This document shows, piece after piece, positions 1-5,243 of a stretch of DNA of 6,469 bases. Position numbers and translations under genes: made by a program. The notes under the pieces were generated by a model that saw only the letters and a program-made list of their open reading frames with translations, was not told where the DNA came from and searched no databases. Location of the stretch: assembly GCA_903875815.1 (NCBI GenBank), contig CAIQXR010000069.1:1-6469 (forward strand). The letters run 5' to 3'. Numbering within the stretch: the first letter of the stretch is position 1; every line of letters begins with the position of its first letter. Source of the DNA: an uncultured Actinomycetes bacterium. Lineage in GTDB: Bacteria > Actinomycetota > Actinomycetes > Nanopelagicales > Nanopelagicaceae.

Positions 1-1
1 A

Positions 2-199
2 TTTTCGCTGCCTCACGCCGCCGCGCTCGCGCAATTGCGCGATCAAATTATTGAAGGTGGCCGCGTCACCTTGTGCACGCAATGCGCGCAACGACGCGAT
101 ATCAACTCTGGCGACCTATTGCCAGGGATAACTATCGCTGGCGCCGCATCATTCTTGGCAGAAATCATGGAGCCCGATACGCAGGCCTTGGTCTACTAA
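2..199 (+). CDS. DsrE-family protein, C-terminal part (5' end outside window)
   Basis: An open frame runs from the window edge to the TAA at 197-199 and gives 65 residues. The stretch carries a TLCTQC segment (Cys25 and Cys28 of the visible part), followed by RRDI, DLLPGI and IAGAA, and ends in QALVY. This is the usual C-terminal half of actinobacterial DsrE/DsrF-like proteins of about 115-120 residues, so roughly half is missing. Family members are small cytoplasmic proteins related to sulfur-relay subunits. The CxxC pair suggests thiol or persulfide chemistry, but no specific substrate can be named. The gene converges on the secreted-protein gene with only 17 bases between stop codons and no clear hairpin terminator. 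Assignment rests on recalled family sequence, not a search. Confidence 0.8.
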   Translation, partial: FSLPHAAALAQLRDQIIEGGRVTLCTQCAQRRDINSGDLLPGITIAGAASFLAEIMEPDTQALVY

Positions 200-216
200 A
201 CGGCAAGGATTTCGAA

Positions 217-2556
217 CTACTTCTTTCTCACCGCAATTTTCACAAAATATTTCTGCCCATTAGCGGCCGTCATCTGAACAAGATACGTTCCGGGCGCAAG
301 CTTGGGTAGCGTTGGCAAAGTTGCGGTGCCGGTAGCGCTCGTTTTCACCGATCCCAGATTTACGGTTCGGCCACCAACGTTAACGCTAATCGAGACCTTT
401 GTTGCAGTCGGAAGTGCAGTTACTTTGGTTGAGACTGGTTGGCCAGAAGTTTGAGTCATTACTGGTGCGCTATTTACTGATCGGGAGGATGATGCTGGGG
501 CAGGAGCCACGGAATTTTTAGGTGCGACAGGCACTGTGCTTGTGGATGGAGCGCTCGGAGCGGGTTGCGGAGTTGCTGGCATTGTTACTGGTTGAGGTGA
601 TGGTGCAACGGTTGGCTGAGGTTGTGGGGCTGTGACTACCGTGGATGTTTCCGCGACCGTCTTCGTGTCACTCACAATCACTGGTGCAGGTGCAGGTGCA
701 GGTGCAGGTGCGGGTGCCGGTGCAGGAGCTGGTGCAGGAGCTGGTGCAGGTGCAGGTGCAGGTGCAGGCGATCCGTCGTAGTTGCTCAGTGGCGTTGCAG
801 AACCGGCTAGCGAGTCCTTCATATATTGATCAGCCGAGGATGCGAACGAATCCCAGGTAGCGCCGAATACAGCTAAGAATTTCGCTTTCATATTCGCGAT
901 GGGGTCATTCGCGCTATCGCTGGCCGTCGTAAAGGCCTGCATGAATTGCAAGTACTTGGTAAATCCAAATTCCGCTACAAGGAGTTCGGTCACATAACTT
1001 CCCACCATGTATTGCGAATTGAGATAGTTCTGGGTCGCGGTCGTGTATGCGGTCAAAGTATCGCCGCTGCATGGAGAACCACATATGGGTTGATCAGCAA
1101 CTAATGTAGCCTCAGTATTGATTTGGCTTGAATCGCTAAACACAATGGAAATATTCATCTGTGAAGTCAGCGTTCCGGGAACAATGAAATTCGCCAGGCT
1201 GGCGCCGAAATAAACGCCGACCGCATCATTAAATAGATTTGGCCGTGGTTCGGTACCGAGCATGGAGGTCACTTCGTGATGAAGTTCCGCACCTGGTATG
1301 AAATGAATCTGACTGTTTGGCGCCAAATCTCCTTGCGAGAGCAGAATGTCTGATGCAGGGCCATTTGTTGCACCTGTCGCGCGCAACGTTCCCGATGGGC
1401 TATCGGCGTATGCAACGCCCGGAATTTCTACCGTATAACTCGTTGCGAGACAGCCAGGCAATTGCGAATCGTTGATGGAGTGCAAATAATCGAGATACTG
1501 ACAATACAAATCGCGCGACGAGTTTTGTCGAAGCAGCGCGACCCAAGTAGAACTTGGCAAGACAGCGGAACCCCAGAAGGTCATTCCGGTTTTAATTCCC
1601 TGGACTATTGCGGTCTGAAGCTCGGTCGAGATTCCAGGATCGCTGGCCCAATGCAGAGTTCCGGCGGTCCCGTAATTCGCGGCGTAATGAGCCAACATGG
1701 ATTGATAGGCAATTTTCCGCACAGATCCAGCAGTGAAATTATCGCTCGCATTCGCGGTCGCGGTATCAATCGCGGAAGTAGCGGGAGGCGTAGTCCATGG
1801 GTTCGATGAGTAGCTTTGAACGGCTGTCAGCAGTTGTGGTGCGGTCGTCACGTATCCATGCGAATAATCGCTCTTGTTGTAGTTAGAGCCGGCATAGGAA
1901 AGTTCGATATATGTATTGGTCGTGAAGGTTTCTTGAATCGAAAAGTGCCCAGAGCCATTGGTATGACCGATATCTAGCGTCGTGAAGTGTGCTGGATTTG
2001 AATCGGCACTAGTGAGAACCGAGATTGTGTCATTTGCGATACCCGTGCCAGTACTTGAATCGACGAGAAGCCCGGTCAAAGTCGCTGGAGTATTTGACGC
2101 TGCTGTTGCTGGAATAGTTTCGGTCAGATTGGAGAGGTGATTGACAACAGTTACGTACCCCACATTTCCAGTGCCACCCGTTCCACTACCCGTGGCGTTG
2201 ACTTGAGTACGGAATCGACCGACTTGGCTGGGAGTAAAGCTATAACTGAAAGCGCCGTCTGATCCGGTCGTACTTGCTGATAATGCTGTAAACGCGGTAC
2301 CCGAGTCTCCATTGTGTACATCGTCATGCCAATAACCATAGAAATCCATTATCGCACCGCTATACAGCGCACCAGAAGAGATAACGGTTCCAGACAATAC
2401 GACCGGCGACCCCACAGTCGTTAAGGCGGTTGATGCGCTGACGTTTACGGTCAACGGTGTCGTGGCGCTTGCGGGCGCTGGGATGAATCCAAGAGACCCC
2501 ACGGCCAATGAAAAGGCTAGGCCGACGACAACGCGTATTCGCAACAATGCTCTCAT
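217..2556 (-). CDS. Secreted multi-domain protein: Ig-like repeats, degenerate gluzincin-like core, Ala-Pro linker, C-terminal beta domain
   Basis: The 779-residue product starts with a clear signal peptide: basic MRALLRIR, a hydrophobic core at about residues 9-24, and a likely cut after APASA at residue 31. Residues ~32-138 and ~139-237 are Thr/Ser/Gly-rich beta repeats resembling bacterial Ig-like domains. Residues ~265-585 form a more helical globular region with four cysteines (352, 369, 492, 496), possibly two disulfides. It contains LHHEVTSML (425-433), LFNDAVGVYF (441-450) and a later YVTELLVAEFGFTKYLQFM stretch, together recalling peptidase-MA/gluzincin folds but with the second zinc-ligand His replaced by Ser431. 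A 29-residue alternating Pro-Ala tract (597-625) and a Pro/Ser/Thr-rich linker lead to a beta domain (~717-779). No LPXTG motif or C-terminal membrane anchor is present. The ATG has no Shine-Dalgarno and lies just below a predicted ECF promoter. Likely role: cell-surface or secreted adhesion or binding protein; activity unknown. Confidence 0.87.
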   Translation of the reverse strand: MRALLRIRVVVGLAFSLAVGSLGFIPAPASATTPLTVNVSASTALTTVGSPVVLSGTVISSGALYSGAIMDFYGYWHDDVHNGDSGTAFTALSASTTGSDGAFSYSFTPSQVGRFRTQVNATGSGTGGTGNVGYVTVVNHLSNLTETIPATAASNTPATLTGLLVDSSTGTGIANDTISVLTSADSNPAHFTTLDIGHTNGSGHFSIQETFTTNTYIELSYAGSNYNKSDYSHGYVTTAPQLLTAVQSYSSNPWTTPPATSAIDTATANASDNFTAGSVRKIAYQSMLAHYAANYGTAGTLHWASDPGISTELQTAIVQGIKTGMTFWGSAVLPSSTWVALLRQNSSRDLYCQYLDYLHSINDSQLPGCLATSYTVEIPGVAYADSPSGTLRATGATNGPASDILLSQGDLAPNSQIHFIPGAELHHEVTSMLGTEPRPNLFNDAVGVYFGASLANFIVPGTLTSQMNISIVFSDSSQINTEATLVADQPICGSPCSGDTLTAYTTATQNYLNSQYMVGSYVTELLVAEFGFTKYLQFMQAFTTASDSANDPIANMKAKFLAVFGATWDSFASSADQYMKDSLAGSATPLSNYDGSPAPAPAPAPAPAPAPAPAPAPAPAPAPAPVIVSDTKTVAETSTVVTAPQPQPTVAPSPQPVTMPATPQPAPSAPSTSTVPVAPKNSVAPAPASSSRSVNSAPVMTQTSGQPVSTKVTALPTATKVSISVNVGGRTVNLGSVKTSATGTATLPTLPKLAPGTYLVQMTAANGQKYFVKIAVRKK
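682..768 (-). repeat. Hexanucleotide microsatellite encoding (Ala-Pro)14 linker
   Basis: Fourteen consecutive six-base units plus one extra Pro codon encode an uninterrupted alternating Pro/Ala tract, residues 597-625 of the secreted protein. On the plus strand most units read TGCAGG, with variants TGCGGG, TGCCGG and AGCTGG. Because the unit is two codons long, slippage would change linker length without breaking the frame. Such tracts form stiff, extended spacers in surface proteins. The synonymous variants are scattered through the middle, so the array is not a freshly expanded perfect repeat. Confidence 0.95.
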
Positions 2557-2565
2557 ACGAACTTA

Positions 2566-2592
2566 ACCGTATGGAGAGCAGAAATTTATCCC
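2566..2592 (-). promoter_or_regulatory. Predicted ECF promoter for the secreted-protein gene (GGGATAAAT-N14-CGGT)
   Basis: Reading the minus strand, GGGATAAAT occupies 2592-2584 and CGGT occupies 2569-2566, with 14 bases between. The same two blocks at the same spacing lie upstream of the sigma gene and of the divergent operon. The -35 block begins only 7 bases after the stop of the preceding anti-sigma gene, so the secreted protein has its own promoter in a 42-base gap. A start site 6-9 bases below the -10 would fall at about 2557-2560, directly at the ATG (2556), which predicts a leaderless or almost leaderless mRNA. That agrees with the missing Shine-Dalgarno. Confidence 0.75.
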
Positions 2593-2598
2593 TGCAGT

Positions 2599-3201
2599 TT
2601 ATGAATTTCTTACCGCGTCAAGCTTCACTATGCCGTGATAGTAATGATCTGTAACGACAAGGTGAGCGCGATAGATTCCCGCCACATTAATATTCCCGAA
2701 ATTTTGGACCGAAGTTCCAGAACTAATATAAAAGTCAGCTTTCAGAGCCGGTTGACCTACCGTGAGATTCGAAAAGAGTTGCAAGTGGCCGATATTGCCT
2801 TGATCGGTTGTATCTGTTTTGACAAGGAAATCAATATTTTCGCCAGGCGTTAAAATGAGCAAAACGTCGAAAGAGTTCTGCTTGGGGTTGCCTCCATCCA
2901 CCATTTGGGAAATCGAGAATGGAATTGAGGTTGCGCCGCCCGTGGCCGGAGTCGTCAAAGTCCCGGTTTTGCTGACAACATTTGCGCGAATTGAGCGTGG
3001 CGGAAATACGAAGTGGCCAAACGCAAATCCAATCGCCATAAAGCCCACAGCCGCCAGAATTGCGGCCGAAATCCGCTGCCAGCGTTTAGTGCGCCGTCGC
3101 TTTGATTCGTTAATGATTGCGTCAGCAAGACCACGCCGGAATGTTTCGCTGGAGCGTAAGGACTCAAATCCCAACTTGATTTGATCATCTAATTCACTCA
3201 T
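2599..3201 (-). CDS. Single-pass membrane protein, probable anti-sigma factor
   Basis: With the ATG at 3201 the product has 200 residues: a charged cytoplasmic N-terminus (1-43, including a basic SKRRRTKRW run), one membrane helix (~44-66, AAILAAVGFMAIGFAFG) and a ~130-residue beta-rich outer domain. A GTG at 3210 would add three residues, but AGGAGG at 3216-3211 touches that codon and sits 9 bases before the ATG, so I prefer the ATG. The gene overlaps the sigma stop by 8 bases, which points to translational coupling and a working pair. The topology suits an anti-sigma factor that binds sigma inside and senses a signal outside. It lacks the HxxxCxxC zinc motif of ZAS-type anti-sigma factors. 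The role is inferred from position and topology, and I recognise no specific family. Confidence 0.82.
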   Translation of the reverse strand: MSELDDQIKLGFESLRSSETFRRGLADAIINESKRRRTKRWQRISAAILAAVGFMAIGFAFGHFVFPPRSIRANVVSKTGTLTTPATGGATSIPFSISQMVDGGNPKQNSFDVLLILTPGENIDFLVKTDTTDQGNIGHLQLFSNLTVGQPALKADFYISSGTSVQNFGNINVAGIYRAHLVVTDHYYHGIVKLDAVRNS

Positions 3202-3796
3202 CGTCCCCACCCTCCTCTCTTTGTATCACGACTTCAGCATCAATGACTTCACCAGACTCAAGCGCTCGTGGCCGGGGCCCGGCGGAGAGTCGAGGTAAAA
3301 ACTCCATATAAGAAGCCACTGCTTCACGACCCCGGGCTAATTGCGAGGCCACAGTACCAATCGGGATATCTAATACTTCGGCAACTTCTTTTATTGGCAT
3401 CATGTATTCATACGTCAAAGTGAGAACTGCTCGTTGCGACGGCGTTAAATTCCGAAGTGCCATTTGCACAGAAGTTGCTTCGGCAATTGCATCGCTGCGA
3501 TCTCCGATTGATATTCCGCCGTTCAAATACTCCCAAGAAATTTCCCGTTCGACTTGTCGTCTCGCCCATTTGCGCCGAAGGTCGGCGTGCTTGCTGACCA
3601 TAACCTTGATGACATACGCATCCAAGTTAGGGTGCTCGCGCACCTCTGCCCACCTTTTGTAAACGTCTAAAAGTGCCTCTTGAAGCACGTCGTCAGCGTT
3701 TTGATTATCGAAACAGATTCTGCGAGCCGCTGCCATCAACATGGATTCACGCTCGTCTAACCATAACGTGAATTCGGAGTCGCGCTTGGAACTCAC
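3194..3796 (-). CDS. ECF RNA polymerase sigma factor, SigE-type family
   Basis: The 200-residue product has the two-domain ECF layout. Region 2 spans ~14-80, with NADDVLQEALLDVYKRW and the YVIKVMVSKHADLRRKWARR segment typical of the actinobacterial SigE-type family. Region 4 spans ~111-160, with LTPSQRAVLTLTYEY and the helix-turn-helix IKEVAEVLDIPIGTVASQL. Where many ECFs have GTVKSR or GTVKSH in the recognition helix, this one has GTVASQ. A ~30-residue acidic tail follows region 4 and ends in EEGGDDE. The start is a GTG at 3796 with a poor AGCGGGA-like Shine-Dalgarno. The protein should direct RNA polymerase to the GGGATAAAT-N14-(C/A)GGT promoters found here, including its own, giving positive autoregulation held in check by the overlapping downstream membrane protein. 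Sigma identity is firm; target assignment is inference. Confidence 0.95.
   Translation of the reverse strand: MSSKRDSEFTLWLDERESMLMAAARRICFDNQNADDVLQEALLDVYKRWAEVREHPNLDAYVIKVMVSKHADLRRKWARRQVEREISWEYLNGGISIGDRSDAIAEATSVQMALRNLTPSQRAVLTLTYEYMMPIKEVAEVLDIPIGTVASQLARGREAVASYMEFLPRLSAGPRPRALESGEVIDAEVVIQREEGGDDE
3211..3216 (-). promoter_or_regulatory. Ribosome binding site that decides the anti-sigma start
   Basis: AGGAGG on the minus strand lies inside the 3' end of the sigma gene. It is 9 bases from the ATG at 3201 but leaves no spacing to the GTG at 3210, so it supports the ATG start and coupled translation of the sigma/anti-sigma pair. Confidence 0.75.
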
Positions 3797-3853
3797 CGTG
3801 ATTGGTCCCGCTTGCGCATGCGTCGATTCTAAGGGCGGGTCGCATACCTAGTC

Positions 3854-3880
3854 ACCTGCAATTTTGCGGGAATTTATCCC
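3854..3880 (-). promoter_or_regulatory. Predicted autoregulatory ECF promoter of the sigma gene (GGGATAAAT-N14-AGGT)
   Basis: On the minus strand GGGATAAAT covers 3880-3872 and AGGT covers 3857-3854, with the same 14-base spacing as the other copies. It lies in the 93-base gap between the small membrane protein gene (stop at 3890) and the sigma start (3796). A start site near 3847 would give a leader of about 50 bases. Autoregulation is the rule for many ECF factors, which makes this copy the best argument that the motif belongs to this sigma factor. Confidence 0.75.
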
Positions 3881-3889
3881 TGACTGGGC

Positions 3890-4147
3890 CTATTGCTCGG
3901 GTGGCACTCTGGGTTTTTGCCTTTTCTGAGTCCAGATCTCTTCAGCGCTCTCGGCAGACCTAGCCAGAAATGCGCCCACCAAGCGGAGAGTTGGGACGAC
4001 CCCCAAAGCGATGATAATCAAACCTTTAATGACAAGCGAAAGGAGTTTACTCACGGTTCGCAAGGCGAGAGAGATCGAATTGCCTATCATCAAAAAGGTA
4101 AATTTTGTTATAAAGAGTATGAACTTATAGACCCCGTCGATTTTCAC
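3890..4147 (-). CDS. Small hydrophobic membrane protein (85 aa), unknown function
   Basis: The frame starts with GTG at 4147, the only start between the upstream in-frame stop (4174-4172) and the body, preceded by a GGTGG sequence that could serve as a weak Shine-Dalgarno. The product has two hydrophobic stretches, ~7-28 (YKFILFITKFTFLMIGNSIS) and ~33-63 (VSKLLSLVIKGLIIIALGVV followed by LRLVGAFLA), then a polar, charged tail with a basic QKRQKPR run. It is probably a two-helix inner-membrane protein with the tail in the cytoplasm. It lies directly upstream of the sigma gene on the same strand and below a weaker copy of the shared promoter element. I do not recognise a family. The opposite strand is also open for 100 codons, but that product has no coherent features. 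Confidence 0.62.
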   Translation of the reverse strand: MKIDGVYKFILFITKFTFLMIGNSISLALRTVSKLLSLVIKGLIIIALGVVPTLRLVGAFLARSAESAEEIWTQKRQKPRVPPEQ

Positions 4148-4188
4148 CCGACACCACCGTTTCGCATTTTTCTACCCACCTTATTTGA

Positions 4189-4215
4189 GCCGTAAATTCC
4201 CGACGGACTTATCCT
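4189..4215 (-). promoter_or_regulatory. Weaker copy of the ECF promoter element before the small membrane protein gene (AGGATAAGT-N14-CGGC)
   Basis: The minus strand reads AGGATAAGT at 4215-4207 and CGGC at 4192-4189. It matches the three stronger copies at 7 of 9 and 3 of 4 bases and keeps the exact 14-base spacing. A start near 4182 would leave about 35 bases of leader before the GTG at 4147. It lies back to back with the strong plus-strand copy (4234-4260) in the 143-base divergent spacer. A chance match cannot be excluded; the placement and spacing are what make it credible. Confidence 0.5.
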
Positions 4216-4233
4216 TAAAAATCTTGCAAATTT

Positions 4234-4260
4234 GGGATAAATAGTGGCCGGTAGCGCGGT
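4234..4260 (+). promoter_or_regulatory. Predicted ECF promoter of the coiled-coil/J-domain operon (GGGATAAAT-N14-CGGT)
   Basis: GGGATAAAT at 4234-4242 and CGGT at 4257-4260 match the promoter of the secreted-protein gene base for base in both blocks and in spacing. Start of transcription would be near 4267, leaving a leader of about 24 bases that contains the strong Shine-Dalgarno at 4281-4288. This places the plus-strand operon under the same control as the sigma factor. Confidence 0.78.
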
Positions 4261-4280
4261 AGTAAAGAAATAACCGTCTG

Positions 4281-4288
4281 AGGGGGAG
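4281..4288 (+). promoter_or_regulatory. Strong ribosome binding site of the coiled-coil protein
   Basis: AGGGGGAG lies 2 bases before the ATG at 4291 if counted to its end, with the GGGG core about 4-6 bases away. It is one of the clear purine-rich sites in the block and fixes the start, in contrast to the secreted-protein gene, which has none. Confidence 0.7.
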
Positions 4289-4290
4289 AT

Positions 4291-5076
4291 ATGACTACGG
4301 TCCTTATTGTCATCGCGATAGCACTACTGCTGGGAGCAGGCCTATTTTTTAAAGCCGCTAACTCCTATGGTGGGGTAAAGGCATTCTTAGCCAAAGAGCT
4401 GAAGGAAGAGCGCGCAAAATTAGCTGCCCACAGAAAAAGGGCGAAGACCCTTAAAAAATCTGCTCAGGGAGAAATGAGCAGTGCAACCAAAGAGGTCAAG
4501 CGCGCACATAAGGAATATGAAAAGCGAGTTGGAGAAGCGACTGCCACCTTGCAGGGCTTGCTAGATCCCGGAAGCGGAGCCAAGATATTAAAGCTTGGTC
4601 GAGTGACTCTTTACGAACACAAAATCACCGTAAAGGATAATTCCTATCCATTGGCTGGCCTTGAAATCAGTACGAACATTACGCCCAACGCTGCGATGCT
4701 TACATTCAAATTCGCAAGTGGTGCCAAAATGGTCGAAACTTTCGATACCGCTTGGCGCAGAGAGAGCGAAGATAAAGTCTCGCGATCGTTTTCGCATGAG
4801 CAAATCATTCAGTTTGAAACCCTAATTCACAATGCGATTCTGCAAGAGGAAAATTTCCTCGCCGAGCTACCGGCGATGATCGAACACGCTCGATACGTGC
4901 TTGCTACAGAGACTGCAAATACGCATGCAATTGATGTGGCTGAAGCTTCTCTCAAAGAGCTGGAGCAAGGCAGCCAGACTGCGCGTGACGCGCAGGCCGC
5001 CTTTGAAGAGCTAGAAGAAGTAGAGAGAAAATTTAAGTCGATAGTCGAAGCTCATTTAGCAAATAAGGAGAAATAG
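4291..5076 (+). CDS. Membrane-anchored coiled-coil protein with a central beta (PH-like?) domain
   Basis: The 261-residue product opens with one membrane helix at ~3-20 (TVLIVIAIALLLGAGLFF), which may act as an uncleaved anchor. Residues ~30-90 are a highly charged Lys/Glu/Ala helix, probably a coiled coil. Residues ~98-147 are beta-rich (LGRVTLYEHKITV, PLAGLEISTNI, AMLTFKFASG); this pattern resembles small bacterial PH-like lipid- or peptide-binding domains, though I make that comparison with low confidence. An amphipathic helix at ~168-205 and a second coiled coil at ~208-258, rich in acidic residues, complete it. With no signal cleavage site and a short N-terminus, the bulk most likely lies in the cytoplasm against the membrane. 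It is the first gene of an operon with the 50-residue protein (1-base gap) and the J-domain protein. Function unknown; a scaffold or membrane-stress role would fit. Confidence 0.85.
   Translation: MTTVLIVIAIALLLGAGLFFKAANSYGGVKAFLAKELKEERAKLAAHRKRAKTLKKSAQGEMSSATKEVKRAHKEYEKRVGEATATLQGLLDPGSGAKILKLGRVTLYEHKITVKDNSYPLAGLEISTNITPNAAMLTFKFASGAKMVETFDTAWRRESEDKVSRSFSHEQIIQFETLIHNAILQEENFLAELPAMIEHARYVLATETANTHAIDVAEASLKELEQGSQTARDAQAAFEELEEVERKFKSIVEAHLANKEK
5065..5070 (+). promoter_or_regulatory. Ribosome binding site of the 50-residue protein
   Basis: AAGGAG lies within the last codons of the coiled-coil gene, 7 bases before the ATG at 5078. It is the main reason to accept the short reading frame that follows as a gene. 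Confidence 0.75.
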
Positions 5077-5077
5077 A

Positions 5078-5230
5078 ATGAACATGCGAGAAATTTTGGA
5101 TTATGACCTGTCCAAGTTGGTATGGAAGTCGATGCGCTTGATATTCACCATTCCTTACAAAATCCTCAACTGGGTATTTAAAAAATCACCTAAATTTGTT
5201 TCGGATGTGAGAAAGCGGTTGAACAGATAG
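5078..5230 (+). CDS. Small cationic amphipathic protein (50 aa), unknown function
   Basis: A short frame from ATG 5078 to TAG 5228-5230 begins one base after the stop of the coiled-coil gene, with an ideal AAGGAG ribosome site. It encodes 50 residues with 12 Lys/Arg against 4 Asp/Glu. The middle (~11-34, SKLVWKSMRLIFTIPYKILN and on) is a hydrophobic-basic helix with aromatic residues, typical of a membrane-surface or short membrane-spanning peptide, and the end is strongly basic (VRKRLNR). It fills the gap between two operon genes almost exactly. It could be a membrane-binding partner of the coiled-coil or J-domain protein, or a regulatory small protein. No family recognised. Confidence 0.72.
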   Translation: MNMREILDYDLSKLVWKSMRLIFTIPYKILNWVFKKSPKFVSDVRKRLNR

Positions 5231-5243
5231 GTCGACCACACAC

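Noticed and set aside
123..149. GGGATAACT near the end of the DsrE-like gene as another ECF promoter
   Set aside because: It lies within coding sequence, and the base positions where CGGT should fall read ATCA.
73..309. Plus-strand 78-codon frame across the end of the DsrE-like gene
   Set aside because: It overlaps the DsrE-like frame and the end of the secreted-protein gene; composition is arginine-rich shadow sequence without a ribosome site.
622..860. Plus-strand frames rich in Cys/Arg or Val/Gln repeats
   Set aside because: They are the antisense reading of the Pro-Ala hexamer array, not genes.
1462..1809. 115-codon plus-strand frame inside the secreted-protein gene
   Set aside because: It is antisense to a gene with a signal peptide and coherent domains; it has no recognisable features of its own.
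2819..3184. 121-codon plus-strand frame opposite the anti-sigma gene
   Set aside because: Shadow of the minus-strand gene; the minus strand has the membrane helix, ribosome site and coupling to the sigma gene.
3208..3210. GTG as start of the anti-sigma gene
   Set aside because: AGGAGG directly abuts it with no spacing; the ATG three codons later has proper spacing.
3893..4195. 100-codon plus-strand frame opposite the 85-residue membrane protein
   Set aside because: The product is low in structure and has no ribosome site, and it runs through the predicted minus-strand leader. The minus frame gives a coherent hydrophobic protein below a promoter-like element.
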